The translations under genes and the position numbers were made by a program. From Takashimella koratensis (Eukaryota; Basidiomycota; Tremellomycetes; Trichosporonales; Tetragoniomycetaceae), in contig BCKT01000009.1 in NCBI GenBank assembly GCA_003116875.1, positions 372,001 to 436,000 on the forward strand: a stretch of DNA of 64,000 bases. The letters are read 5' to 3'. The notes beneath the pieces were generated by a model. That model was not told the origin of the DNA. It was given only the letters and a program-made list of their open reading frames with translations, and searched no databases. Numbering within the stretch: position 1 is the stretch's first letter; every line of letters starts with the position of its first letter. Below, piece after piece: positions 45,107 through 57,461 of this stretch.

Positions 45107-47427
45107 CTATCGCCTAAGCTTTCGGCGATACTTGATGAACGCTACCAAGTTCTCATAGGCCTCATCTGCTCTTACCCTCAATTCCAAATCTTTTCTCCTA
45201 TCCACACCTCTGACCTCATTCCTGACCTTGGCCACTACCCCGGCGAGTTTCTCCACAAACTTTTCTTGAGAGAAAACTACATCGTACTCCCTTGTCTCGT
45301 CGGCGTAGATATCGATGATCGCGTTGAGGACAGCGACGAGGTCTGAAGCGCGGAGTTGGGTAGTAGTTAATTGACTAACGAGCCAAGTCCCAATAGCTCT
45401 GTTTTCGTCGATGGGGACAGAAGGGCGAGAGGCGACGGCAGCAAGGGTTTCGTAACTCCTCGTTCGGGCGTTATCAGACTGCACGACCGATGTAATCTCC
45501 ACTAGTGTCTGGACTTGGTCCGACGTAACCGTCTGTGTAACCTTGGACATCCCCCACAAACAACCCAGTGCCATCTCAATCACTTCGAGTCTCATTTCCT
45601 GTCCCTTGGCCACCAACGACGCCTGGTCCGCGCCCTGTCCGGCTCCCTTGATCACCTCAAACATCGCCTCCCAGCCCCCTGGCACCTCAACGGCCGTTGA
45701 GCTTGCCGCCGCAGTGAGGAGGAGGTTATTGAGCGCTTCCAGTGCTCGCAAGTGCACAGTCGAGAGCACCGCGGTTGTTGGTGGGTGTGCAGAGGCAGAA
45801 CCGATTGGCGAGAACGAGAGCGAGGTCGGGATGGTAAGGGATGTGAGTTGCGCAGGGAGGGAAGAAGCGAGGTGAGGGAGAGTGTTGACCTGCGCAGGGG
45901 TAGGCAGAGGGACTTCAGCGTCGGGTTCGCGCGCCATCTCAATAAGCTCCTCGTCAGGGAGTTCAACGTCGTCGTCTGGACGATGATCGTATCAGCGAAC
46001 ATGATTCACAAACACAGGTACAAGGATCGACTCACCCTCGTCCATCTGTTCTCCGTCAACTTCGACGTCCTCGAGACCCGCGCAGATAACCGTAAGCACC
46101 TCGAGCGCGATCCCGACCGTCGCGAGCCGACGCTCGAGTTTATCCAGTTGAGTCTCGGCGTCCGATCGGTGGTCCGTCTTCAGGTCTTTACCAAGCACCG
46201 TCGTCTCCCCGGGCTGTGTAGCTGTCAGTCGATCCATCCTTCAACTCCGCAACGCCTTGAACGGAGTAAGCGGCTCAGATCACTTACTATTTGCCCGGCG
46301 AGTTGGAGAACCCTGGCCGTCACGTCTCCTAGATCGACATTGAGGAGACTAGTCACGAGCGGGAGGATAATATCACTGGTGAGCGCTGCGAGGTCTGGTT
46401 CCGCCGGATCGACGATATTCCTCAAGACTCCACAGACGAGGACGCGAGTGAGGAGAGCTCTCCCGTCTCCTTCGTTATCCTGCTCTTTCCCCTTCCCCTT
46501 TCCTTTGCCCTTATCCGCCTCGGTACGCGCCAAGTCCACGAACACCCCGATTGCAGAGGGCAGCGCGACCAGAGCGTCCCTGAACGGCTTGTTATCCTGG
46601 GTCAACGAGTACAGCGCTTGTGCCGCGGCAAGTGTTGGCCCAGCTCCCAATTGCGTCCTCTGTTCGAGAACGCGGACGAGAACACCTTCGCATGCCGCGC
46701 TGTTGACCGCTTGGAGAGTCTTGTGGCTCGCTTCGGAGAGTGACCAGATGAGGGAGACTACGTTCTCAATGAGTAAGAGAAGGTGTTTACGAGCTTGCAA
46801 AGTGGCGTCGGCTGTAGCGTCATCGGCAGGCTGAGAGAGCGAGTCGATCGTGGATGAGATCTGAGCTTATGAGCCGACTCCTCCGAACACAAAACGACTT
46901 ATGTAGATTATACCAGCAATGTAACTCTTCGACTTACCTTGCCCATCAAGACGACGAGGTGCGGCATGATCCCTTTATTGAACATTTCTGAACAAAGTTC
47001 GTGACCACCATCAATTGCCAAATTCCTCAGAGCTCCTGAAGCTTCAACAACCACTTCGTCTACGCTATCCGAGAGCCTCTCGATCAACTCGCCGACAACG
47101 TTCCGGCCTTGGAAGAGACGGCGAGTCGCTGCGTCGTTCTGGACGAGGTTGCAGACGGCCGCGCATGCCCATGTTCGGTCGGCGTAGTCGGCGGATTTCA
47201 TCTAAAACCACAAAGGTTAAGAGGTAAGCGATGAGACTCGTGTCATGGTATTATTGAAGACCTGCAACCTGCAACCAACCAACCTTTTGGAGGATGGGCA
47301 ACACTTGTTGCTCTTTGCTCGGGTCCGCCTGGCCCGTACCCTTCCCCGAGCCCAGATGCGCATCCGGAACTCGAATAGGGTTATGCCGCTTGGCCGCTGT
47401 CTTCTTCTTGTACTGCGCCTTGCCCAT
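45107..47427 (-). CDS. SYO1: SYO1-like ARM/HEAT ribosomal-protein import chaperone
   Basis: Five exons: 47427-47284, 47201-46938, 46860-46288, 46213-46036 and 45975-45107, giving 675 residues. Syo1 (symportin) binds Rpl5 and Rpl11 and takes them into the nucleus with the transport receptor Kap104, for 5S RNP assembly. The N-terminus is basic and of Syo1 type (MGKAQYKKKTAAKRHNPIRV), where the family keeps its transport signal. Armadillo-like repeats follow, e.g. DRTWACAAVCNLVQND, EVVVEASGALRNLAIDGGHE and a long HEAT-like series to the end. An acidic segment (DDDVELPDEELIE) lies in the middle, matching the acidic loop of the family. The identification rests on the N-terminus plus this architecture; another HEAT-repeat protein is possible but less likely. 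Confidence 0.8.
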
Positions 47428-47787
47428 GGCTATATGAGTAAGGGGTATGGGGTGGTACGTAGAGTTAGACGAGCAGACGAGCGCTGGAAAAAATCTTGAA
47501 CCGTCTAAAGTGAGCCGGACGATCACGTGATCAGGCACTGCATAGAGTAATTGCCGCGTCCAAGACCCCGCTCGCTTTGCTCAGTGTCGTGTCCGTCCAG
47601 GATGGTAGGCTTTACTGGATAGTGAGCAATTGTCAATGAGCAAGATGCATAGATCCGTGCACGACGACTCTGGGACTCTGACTAATGGCTAGTAGCTAAT
47701 GGTTCGATTGGGTTACACCTTTGTGATTTTGTTTTGTCTCTACGACGGGTGTCACTTTCTCCACCACCTATCCATCCCACCCCCTCA
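47428..47787. other. Intergenic region
   Basis: About 0.36 kb between the SYO1-like start and the kexin stop. It should hold the SYO1 promoter and kexin 3' UTR. No gene is visible. Confidence 0.6.
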
Positions 47788-50700
47788 CTACGACCTCACA
47801 TCCTCCGCTGCGTCTTGCCACGACTCGCCGCTTCCTCCACTACCACTTGCGCTCCCACCTCCTGTTCCCGACGCACTCCTCTCCCTCTCTCTTTCGCCTA
47901 CGTCCGGCTCGTCCCTGTACACCGGTACCGGTCCACTTCCCTCACCTCTCCCTCCCGCCAACCTCGACCCTGACCCAGACGCTTCAGCCTCCTCATCTTC
48001 CAAGAAATCATCATGGTACCGCAACGCCGTCCGTTCATCCAACCCTGGCCCATCCTCATAATCATCCTCGTCCTCGTCACTTGGCCCATCCCCGAATGCA
48101 TCGTACAACTCTTTGGTCTCGCCCGTCCTCCGCGCACCCGCCATACCCAACTTGCGGCGGCCGCGCTCCAGCAGACCCATAGGGACGTTCTCAGAGATTG
48201 GCTCGTATGCGCCTCGGCCGGCCGCACCGCCCTCACCGTCGTTCGCCAGGCCGAAGAGGTTACGTCGACGGCGTCGGTAGCGCAGGAACACGAACGCCGC
48301 CGCTCCGCCACCAGCGAGAAGAATGATGAGCGCCGCTCCCGCGAGCCAGCTAGAGTTGGATTTAAGCAGCTCGATCCCGTCGAACACGCCCTCGTCGGCC
48401 TCGCCTTGACCTGGAACAGAGGTGGGTTCGGAGATATCCTCATCGACACCGGTGGTTCCGCCCAGACCGGGCTGGTCGGCCTCGCCCGTCGCTTCACCAT
48501 GGTCGTCGGGAAGGTGTTCAGTGGGCTTGGGCTTTTGCGAGACTGCAGTCGAGGCCTCCTCGGATCCAATCTCCTCCTCGTCTGGCTCGCCTTCCTCAGC
48601 TGGCGCCCAAAGACGCGCAAGGGAAGGGTCGTCGCACTCGCCCCAGAGCTGGAGAGACCACGCGATGAATCGGCCCGTTGTCATAGGGTTAATATGATCC
48701 TTCACCGTGATTGTCCAAGTCCCAACTGGGTTCTCGCCCCTAGTTATCAGTCAAAGCCTTGGGTGTCCACTCACCAATGCTTGAGGGACATGAATTTCCA
48801 GCCCGGGTAACCTGAATCCGCGTCGTCAAACCTTCGCTGCCTAGCCAATACACTGGTGATTCCATTCGGACTTTTAATCTCCACCTCGACGTCGCCGCGG
48901 CGCTGGTGGTCGATCCAGACACGGACAGTCACATGCTCGAGCGTCTCAAAGTTGGAGTCATCCAGCATGTGCTGGGTGACAGTGAACGACGAGGTGATCC
49001 CGCCCTCGGTGATGATAGATCCCTGGGGCTCCGGCGGCTCAGCTTCTGGTTCAGACTCGATGGGGTTGGTATCCACTTCGTCGTCGTCTTGACGACGAAC
49101 TCGGGAGTTGGTCTCAGCAGGATCGGTTGGCAAGTACACCGCGGGCGAGTCGAACCATGCTTGGGGCTTGACGAGCTTCCAGTTTCGCGCTCCTTCGATG
49201 TAGCGACCGGCGTCGATCCGGCCGTACCCGTCTGCAACTGCATCAGCAATGTCGACGGCTAAGGAGCAAGCCCGCTCACATTTGTAGCTAAACTTGCGAC
49301 CAACCGCAGTGTTTTCCCAGTCCGGGTCATCCGGATTGAAGAAGACGGCGTGATTGACGGCAATATGTTGGAAGTCTCGCCACGTAAGGTCCGGGCTGGA
49401 GTTAGTCAAGGATGGTTACTTGAACATACCGAATCTCGAGAGCCAAGGCAAAGACGCCCACGGCCAGAGGCGCCGCAGCTGACGTTCCACCATGGTCATG
49501 CGCACATACGTCCTTACCCACGTCGGTTGTATGCTGCGAGTCAGCTTCGTTCTAACCTGGACTCACAATATGGTCCCCGCTTCCCGAGCTCGGGGCGACA
49601 ACGAGCATCGCTGCACACATCTCCGAGTAGAACGGATGCAGGCCCTTCCTATCGACCGCGCCTACAGTGATTGAGAAGATTGAGTTTGTGTATCCGTCAA
49701 AGTTGCACTGATCATCCATCCCTCCACCGTTGCCTGCTGCAAAGACGAAAAGCGAGCCTTTTCCGTCTCTGCCCTTTTGTACGCCGTTGACAAACGATTT
49801 GAGAATGAGACCGTCTGGCGCCTCCATACTGCGACCATCGTCAGGCGGACCCCACGAGCATGAGTAAATTTCGTTAAGCTGGTATCCGTAGTTGAGAGCG
49901 GCGGCTTCGTCGGCATCCGAAATGGGTGCAGAGAGGATACGGATGCCTGCGACTTTGGATCGGTAGGCGACGCCGACGCCGCAGACGTCGTTGGGAACGG
50001 CGGCAATCTCACCGGCACAGCGAGTCCCGTGCCGGTCATCTGAGAGTCGAGGAAGAGGGAGCTCGGTGTTGTCGTTGAAATCCCAGGACCCTTCGGCGTA
50101 AAAGTTGTCTGCAAGATCGTCGCTGTTGAGGTCGAGACCGTCGTCGATGATAGCAACTTTGACTCCGCCGCCTGTGATCCCATCTGCCCAGAGCCGCGTG
50201 ACGTTGAGCTCGATATCGGGAAGTTGCGTGTTGATCAGATGCCATTGCTGGTGTAGGATGGGGTCGTGTAGGTCGAGCTCGTTCTGAGCGTACAGCAACT
50301 CGGTGTCGTCTTCCCTAGCGGCGAGGGGCTCGTAACCCGCCGCCCAGCCGTGTGAGGAGGAAAGGGATCGTGGGGATCGCGCGGCCCGCGGGGAATGAGG
50401 CGGAGGAGACGATCGCTTCACCCGTTGTCGGACTTCCAAGGGTGTGAGGGAACGAAGGTACTGGTGTTTCAATGACCGCTTGGACGTCGTCCGCAGCCGT
50501 TTCCATTTGGCCATGACTTCTTCGGTCGAGCGAGCGACCCCGGGGGCCGGTGTGGGCGCTGAGCGCTCAGCTAGATCCTGAGGAGCGGCAGGGGAGATTG
50601 GTGAGGGATGTCGAACAAGCCAATGGCCCGCGAGCTCGCCGATGGGCTCGACCAACTCGACACCGAGGACACGCGACACCGCCTCCGCGCTGCCGTCCGT

Positions 50701-50844
50701 TGCGCTCCCGGCGAGCTCGAGCGCATAGTATGTATGGGAATCGTAAGTGCGCGCAGCCGGGGCGCGGGGTCGGACGTCGGCGAGAGCAGAGGGTGCGAGG
50801 AGAAGGAGATAGAGGAGCGGGAGAAGGGAAGGGAGGCGCGGCAT
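47788..50844 (-). CDS. KEX2: Kexin, Golgi proprotein convertase
   Basis: Five exons, 50844-49567, 49533-49430, 49395-49280, 49231-48775 and 48739-47788, give 968 residues. Kex2 cuts after Lys-Arg and Arg-Arg pairs in the late Golgi. In order: signal peptide (~1-22); prodomain ending at K143-R144 (RVKR), the likely self-cleavage site; subtilisin-like domain with D234 (AIIDDGLDLN), H272 (RHGTRCAGE), oxyanion N372 (FVFAAGNGGG) and S444 (HGGTSAAAPLA); P domain ending near WTITVKDHIN and LQLWGE; a Glu/Pro/Ser-rich stalk; one membrane helix (WLAGAALIILLAGGGAAAFVFL region); and a cytosolic tail with acidic and Ser/Gly-rich stretches. All catalytic residues are present. I placed the start at 50844 because it puts the signal peptide first; the frame extends upstream, but with low-complexity sequence. 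Introns are short (33-48 nt). Confidence 0.96.
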
Positions 50845-51916
50845 GTTGAGTGGAGAGGGGTCAGGGGGAAGGGGGGGTGGGGGGACGGGCAGCCGACCCG
50901 GAATGTCACAGTATTTGGGCGCTGGAACAAAGGGGAAAAGAGAGAAGTTCGCGCCGAGGGATTGTGACCTGTCGGTGTGAGCTGTCGACGATGGCTCGAG
51001 AGGAGTGGGGAAGAGGGGTGAGGAGGAAGAGAGACCGATGGATGGGAGGTGGTGGTGGTGGTGGTGGTTGTCGCGAGAATCTGGCGATGGGTTGGGATTA
51101 TTGTTCACTCCGCAGCAGAGGCGTTTAAGCTTACCTGAGGGCTGCTAATTGTCACACTGTCAGCCAAATCAGATCTTACTCAGCGTCACATCGTTTCCCA
51201 GGTCAGAAAAAAAAAGCGCGTTCGGCCGTCGGTTGTTTTTCGGGGCCAGCCGATGTCACGGAGCTGACGGCAGAGGGGGTAGAGGATGGGCTGCCGCGGG
51301 GAGCAAAAGAAGGCGGCAGGAACACGAGTAGGTAGGGTCGGAGGAGGGATCAGAGCTGAGGAAAAGGTGACGCCGATCTGGGAGGGACATTAGCAGCTCG
51401 CACGGGCTACCAACATTACCTAGCAAGGGATTCCATTGTGAAACAGATACCAAGACACGTTCTTGACACAGAGTTGACTCAATGCTACGCTATATGACCC
51501 TCGAGACAACTTGCTACTGGGGGCTGGGCGACTGCTGCTCTCCACCTTGCCGACGCTTGCATGCATGTATCTGGCTCACCGTATCTAGCTACGTTGAATG
51601 CTGTCCCCTGTCCCCGAGCTCTGTGCGTAATTACACGTGCCTACTTTTCTTCGGGTCCCGCGTCGGTCGTTGCGGTGGGTAATATTTCGATAGGTTTCTC
51701 CCTCTTCGCCATACAAACCCCAGCAACGGGCAACGCATAGTTACGGAGCGACCAGCAGTGAACGATACCTCTCAACGACAGAACGCAAACGCAGGGTCAG
51801 CGACGTCCATCGACTCACTTTGCTGGTCGGCGTATCTTGAACGACCCCTTCCACTTCTCCCCATTTTCCACTCGCTCCAATACCTCCCCCTTATCCCTCC
51901 GCAGGCATCCTCCACC
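50845..51916. other. Divergent promoter region
   Basis: About 1.07 kb between the kexin and PAQR-protein starts. A (GGT)n run occupies 51048-51067. Open frames extend into it from both genes, but only with low-complexity sequence. I see no extra gene. Confidence 0.6.
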
Positions 51917-54347
51917 ATGTCTTCCCAGTCCTGGACACGCCGCTTCTCGCACCCTACTCAGCCTACCTCATCCTACCTCCCGACCGCGTCGAGCCTGCGC
52001 GCCGCGCTGCTGGGGTATCTGGGCGAAGTCGAGGCAGCACTTGGCGAGTCCCCACCTAGCTCTGCCCAGCCCTCCGCCAGCGTTCACTCAGAGGACGACC
52101 CATCCTCTTCTTCGGCCTCGGAAGCGGGCAACGAGACGTCGCCAGTATCTGCGTCTGCGTCGTCGACGGCTTGGCAGCAGCGTACGGTACCGCAGATCAC
52201 TCGCCGTGGCACCCCGAAAGAAACCGACCCGCTCTTACCCCACGCTCCGCAGAACCAAACCCAGCAACCCCAACCTCAACCCGTCCAGACCGTGCCAAGC
52301 GATACCCTCGCACACCTCGCGTCCCTCCGCGCCGACGTCCTGGCGTACCTGCAGCAAGGCCTGGGCCACCGCGAATGGCTGCGCAACCTCCCTAGCCGAC
52401 TCAGCATGGTCGACCCGGGCGACGCCGTAGTCCAAGGATCCAGCGCGATCGAAGCTGCACGCCAGCACGTGGTACAAGTCGTCAAGGCCTTGCTTCCACC
52501 CGACGACTGGGTCGGGTGGGAGACGCTCGGATGGGAACAAGGTGACGGGGTGTTTCATGACGACGAGGATGAGTCGGAGCCCGAGTATTTTTTCCCCAAC
52601 CGTACACCGGCCTCAGCACGGGCTGTCGCTTTTGCGTCGATGCGGCGAGCGCGATCCAAGAGCGTTGGAGATGCGTCAACACTCGCCCGCCCGACTACCC
52701 TCTTCCCGCCCCAGCCACCACTGGCGCGCGTGCGTACCGAGCCAACGAAGGTCGGGCACGCCCACCGCCGCAGCCTCAGCGGTGACCATTCCCGTTTACC
52801 CCCACTCTCGACCGACGACGAGGCGGAGGACGAGCGTGCCGACCGTGACCGAGAAGCGAGGGACACGACGCCGGATTCCGCGCTGGACGACGAGTACGCA
52901 GACGACCTTCTGGCTTACGGACACGACGAGGAGCTCGACAAGCTCATCGCTTCTGGCCGAGCCGTGGGACCCACGGTCGAAGAGGCTCTCGCGAGTAGCG
53001 AGGATGGGACGAAGCTGATCACTTTCGATGATCTGCCGTTCTGGTGGAGGAACAATCAGTATATCATCACGGGGTAGTAAGTTTTGCGGAAAGGGATGGG
53101 ATGGGATTGCAGATCTTGATGAAAGGTCTTGGTCCAAAGGCAGAGGGAGTTGTGAGCTGATCCCGTGGCAGCCGCTTTATCCCACTTCACGAGAAGACTG
53201 GACCATTCCCGCTCATCAAGTCTGCGTTCAAGCTTCACAACGAGACGGGTATGTCACATGAGCCCTCAATCATCCAGGCGCAGAGACTGACCCTCGCAGT
53301 CAACATCCACTCTCACTTTCTCCCGACGCTGTTCATCTTGGCGTGTATCCCAATCATTGTCTGGAGCTCCCCACTGCCCAATGCACACTGGTTCGACACG
53401 ACCATGCTCGTCCTCTACTTGATTGCGGCGATCTCGTGCCTCCTCTCTTCGGCGGGCTGGCACGTACTCAGCGGCTGTGCGTCGCGAACTTGGTTTGAGT
53501 GGGGCGCGTGTGTCGACTGTGAGTATAGGTCATGACTCGGGGTGGGGAGATCGTCTACGGCTCAAGGATCTAGCTGACGACTTTACAGACATCGGTATCT
53601 CCTGTGAGCTTCTTCAGCTTAAAACCCCTCGATGTCCTCTTCATCAAACCATTGCTGACCACCATCCCAGGGCTCATCGCCATGTCGTTCAACACCGTCG
53701 TGTACAACGCGTACTACTGCTACGCCAAGACTGCCTTGTTCTACATCTCCACTAACCTGGCGTGTGGTGCACTCGGCTCGGTCTTGCCCTTTCAACGCTG
53801 GTTCAATGAGCGTAAAAACAAGGTGAGTGGGGAGTTGTTGCCAGCTTCGAGACTCGATCACTTGCTCACTCCTTGTAGAAATGGCGCATCGCATTCTTTC
53901 TCTTCCTTTGTTTTGCAATGTTCGCGCCCATGGTCCAGATGTTCTACCAAGAAGGGCTCAGCCGTGGTCTCACCTTCTGCGGTAAGTCTTAACGTTCGCT
54001 TTTGACCAAAACACGCGCTGATGACATTGCAGCTCCGTTCAGTCGATCGGTTGTATCGTACGTCACGGGCCTCTTGTTCTACGGCTTCCACTTCCCCGAA
54101 TGTGTATGGCCCGGGAAATTTGACCGCTGGGGCGCAAGTCATCAGGTAAGCTCTTCATGTCCTTGTTTATGTCTGGATCAACGACTGATTATTGTAGGCC
54201 TGGCATATCGGGATCGTGATCGCCATTTGGCTTCACTATTCCGCTATCTTTGCAGCCCACGACGCGAGATTGTCGTACTCGTGCGCTGCGCCGGACGCCG
54301 GGGAGCCAGTCACCAAGCTCGTCGATGGGCTTTTGAGCTGGCTGTAA
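51917..54347 (+). CDS. PAQR/hemolysin III family membrane protein, Izh3-like
   Basis: Eight exons: 51917-53076, 53172-53248, 53300-53518, 53589-53603 (15 nt), 53671-53822, 53879-53981, 54033-54145 and 54198-54347, giving 662 residues. Fungal Izh proteins are seven-helix membrane proteins linked to zinc and sterol/sphingolipid metabolism and are related to adiponectin receptors. The long N-terminal region (~380 residues, Ser/Pro-rich, acidic) is a feature of Izh3-type members. Then come DLPFWWRNNQYIITGYRF and the PAQR motifs: ETVNIHSHFLPTLFI, SSAGWHVLSGC, and a last block with FPECVWPGKFDRWGASHQAW ahead of the final helix. The His residues of HSH and SHQAWH are candidate metal ligands. Exon 4 is a 15-nt microexon completing a membrane helix. 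Confidence 0.9.
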
Positions 54348-54618
54348 TGTGGGTAGCAGTTGTTATTGTGGACTGGTGTTCAGGTTCTAATCTGGGATGT
54401 CGGGTCTCGAGATTGTGGAGAGTAATCATGTCGCTCGGTAGAGGTTAGACGCTAGATTGGGGTCTGCGGGAAACGAACTCTGAAGTCATGGCCTATCTTT
54501 TGGTACATACAACGGGTATCTATCCCCGCCTCTATTTCCTCTCAACTAATGATAATGACATGCTAGTGCTAGTGTTACGTCCTCTCCATCTTACGCTGCT
54601 GAGCTGCAGTCCACTTGG

Positions 54619-55712
54619 TCAAAGGTACCCCCGCCCAGTACCTTTTGCGAACACTTTCACAGCACTCGGTTCGAGGCGGTACTGAAGTGGTGTCGAGCGT
54701 GGGATACTTCCAGGACCAAGGTGGCATGAGATCTGGGGTATGTCAGCGATCCCATTGACGAGGCGAATGAAAGGCACAAGTATATCGTAGACTCACTTCG
54801 CCCGAAACCTCGGCACTGCGCCCACTCGCCAGCCCCGAGACTCGCCACCACCCGTCCGCGGTACGGATGAGTCGATGTAACAGGTCTTCGTCTGGCCCGT
54901 AGGTCGTGCTCTCGCTGTCGGCTAGAGGTAGACCGTCGGCGTGAAGAGTGGACACGAGCGCTCCGTTACTCTGATAAGTGGAAGTGAACAAATGTCAGCA
55001 GTTGCCTGGCATTCACACGGACGAAAGACCTGTTGTGGACGAGAACAAGGGTAGAGATTGAGAGGCCAGAAACTCACCGCTCGTACCCGTGCGAAGACCG
55101 CACGTACCAGCCGTACGACTTCGGTACTCTCAAATCCCGTCCACCGCAGCTCGCTCAGTCCATCCAGCACCACCAAGACCGGCGGACTCGAGGGACCAGG
55201 TGGTGGAGCGGCGGAAAGGACGGTATCTATCGCGTCGAAGATGGGTGTGAGGGATGGCGATGGGTGTGCAATGTTGGGCGAGGTCGAGGGTGGAGGGGAA
55301 GGGGTAGTGGGCAGGGTCGTTGGTGAGATGTGGATGAAAGAGGATGGGATTGTCGAGCCCTAGATTCAAGTCAGCCCTAAGTGATATGAACAAAGGGTGG
55401 AGAGGGGTGGGAAGAAGCTGAGCGCAGCTGGGGGAAGGGGGAAGATCAACTTGCCAGCTTCTTCGCTATCGACTCAAGGCTTGCCCTCCCCTCATTTCGG
55501 ATATCAACCCATACGATTCGAGGACACCGCGCCTGAGCAGCAGCGAGGACGAGGTGGTGTACTACGAAGAAAGCGGGAGCGGCGAGGGTGTCGGAAACGA
55601 CGAGGTGGGTGCTGGAACCTGGAAGGCCAAGGAAGCTGGGTCCGGGCTCTGAAGATGAGGAGGAGGAGGATGGGAGGGAGGGGAAGGGGAGGTGAGGGGT
55701 GAAAAAGGTCAT
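54619..55712 (-). CDS. ELP6: Elongator complex subunit ELP6
   Basis: Four exons, 55712-55455, 55359-55078, 54970-54797 and 54732-54619, give 275 residues (human ELP6 266). Elp4, Elp5 and Elp6 form the RecA-like hexamer ring of Elongator, which modifies wobble uridines in tRNA. No P-loop is visible, as is usual for this group. Recognisable pieces are FFVVHHLVLAAAQARC, SIAKKLGSTIPSSFIHI, PVLVVLDGLSELRWTGF, the NGALVSTLHADG strand and the C-terminal QYRLEPSAVKVFAKG, which closely matches the animal QYKIQDKSVSFFAKG. The first intron (55454-55360) appears to use a GC donor (CTG|GCAAGT) with a TAG acceptor: no GT donor gives an in-frame join. It is convergent with the PAQR gene. Confidence 0.85.
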
Positions 55713-56448
55713 GCTTGAGTGGATGGGATAGATGGGGGTGAGTGTGGAGATGGGATGAAGGAGGTGGAGAGAGGTGGATGACTTAAAATTGAAATTTCAA
55801 AACTCTGTTCATTTGAGTGGTGTTTCATGAATCATCCAGGACCTGAACCTGTCCCTTCACCGTGGCAGAAACCAAGGACTCGAAACTCGGCGCTCGCGGC
55901 GTCAATGCAGCTTCCACGAGACGCCGTTCTCACCGAGCACCGAGCTTTATCTCTGATCCGTGCGGCGCTCCCTCCGTCTAGGCCTTCGGGCTCGGCGGGC
56001 CCGATGGCTGTTGGCTCACGGCATGGACCGTCTCTTCTAGGTCTTTCTCGTGGCGTTTATCTTGAGCTCAAAGGTCGCGCGAGCCGTCGAAGACCTGAGC
56101 GGTGTTTCGACCAACCTATATCGGCCGGTCTGAGTATCTGAGTACATCAGACCCAGAGCCGTGAGATCTGCCGGAGCTCAAAGTTAGGGGGTTTGAAACT
56201 AGGTCGTCCTTTGTGGTCTTCGTGGTGGACCCCAAGGGCGAACTTCGGGGTCGCGCCGGAATCGAATAGGCTAACTTGGTCGGTTGGTCGTTGGCCGTTG
56301 CTCCTTGGGAGGTGTTCAACTCAGCAAGTGGAATGGGTGGAGGCGGAAGTTACGAGTTCGGCCGATGGTGGGCGAAAGTCTGCTCACCCTTGCGTATAAA
56401 TCGGTTGACTGGGGGACTGACAACTCCCCACACTTCCCAACTTCCACA
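55713..56448. other. Divergent region upstream of ELP6 and the first orphan paralog
   Basis: About 0.74 kb. An open frame at 55827-56141 (104 residues) begins with ATG but is Pro/Arg-rich and shows no motif, so I do not call it a gene. A TATA box for the 56449 gene lies at 56395-56401. Confidence 0.5.
56395..56401 (+). promoter_or_regulatory. TATA box (TATAAAT)
   Basis: TATAAAT lies 54 nt before the ATG at 56449. Its paralog has a TATA-like element at a similar distance. Position and match are seen; function is inferred. Confidence 0.6.
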
Positions 56449-57223
56449 ATGTCTTTTGCCAAGGACAACCTCCCCGGTTCAACCCAATCAGTCGACATCA
56501 TCGCCATCCTCACCCAGGCTGCTCGATCCGTCACTGTCCAACTTGAGGCCGACCGATCTTCGCACGGGTGTCGTGTGGCTTTCATTCACAAGAAGAGTGA
56601 TGGAGATGCCCCCGAATCCACTTTTCCTGCAACTCCTGCAACATGGATGCTCCGGCTTCGATGCGAAAGAAGCTGGCACCCCAAAAATCAAGCTCGCGTG
56701 AATGCCGAAACGACTGGAATCGACATTTCCGACAACAGTCACAACACTGGCTCGTCGTCTCGTGTCAAAGTCACCAAGGACACCTTTTTTACAGACAAGC
56801 ATTCCCGGGCATTTCAAACCCTCATGGCGAATTCCCTCAGTGAAAACGATATCGAAGCTCTCAGATCCCAGATCCTGCCTGACATGTTCCAGTCAGCTCA
56901 ATCCGCGTGTTGGCTCCGCGAACTACCACTGCCATACATGATGCACGACAAGATGACCGTTTGTTTCGATTGGTGGGAAGACAAAGCGACTTCTCGATCC
57001 ATTGAAGGAGTTCAGTCTTCGAAAGGGTTAGACCCTCCTCTTCCGGATCCCAATCAGGCAATCGATGGGGAATCATTGATCCAGCCTACGCAGCAGTCTT
57101 GGACAGAGACTGGGCTCGAAGATCTTTTCATGACAATCACCTTTGTGCTCAAAGCATCAGTCACCAAGAGGTATGTCCTTGTTGCAGAGAACCTTTTGCT
57201 GATCACCCCTGAACAGGACTTGA
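56449..57223 (+). CDS. Unrecognised protein, first of a tandem paralog pair
   Basis: Exons 56449-57170 and 57217-57223 give 242 residues; without splicing the frame runs to 57285 (278 residues). I prefer the spliced form because GTATGT, a CTGAT branch site and CAG are present, and the protein then ends like its neighbour. I do not recognise a domain. No signal peptide or membrane helix is visible. Blocks shared with the protein at 58229-59020, in the same order, are IIAILTQAARSVT (there IILLLSLGSRAVT), ATWMLRLRCERSWHP (ATLQMLIRSVPIKFP), SENDIEALRSQILPDMFQSA (SDTEVTRLADEILQTFKTAE), MTVCFDWWEDKAT (MIISWNWCKDDGT) and MTITFVLKASVT (AILTLTFDPNTTI). That pattern of alternating strands suggests a mixed alpha/beta globular fold. 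Confidence 0.7.
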
Positions 57224-57461
57224 GAGCCGCCATTGAGTGGGGAAAGAAGGAGGGTGAACGTACAATAATTGCGGGTTGTGAATAAGATTAGGGATGCGTT
57301 GCGTTGCAGTGGACTTGTTGCCTTTCTGCGCAGTCGAGCATTGGACCGCTGTATCCACGTATTCATATTCCGTTGCACCGGCGGGAAGAGGACCCGTTTG
57401 TCCTGGCGTTATACGTACGTTAAAAAAGGAAAGGTGGAAGAGTCAAAAAAAGGTGATTTAA

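Noticed and set aside
55827..56141. 104-residue frame with ATG upstream of the first orphan gene
   Set aside because: Pro/Arg/Ser composition, no motif and no link to either neighbour; left as intergenic.
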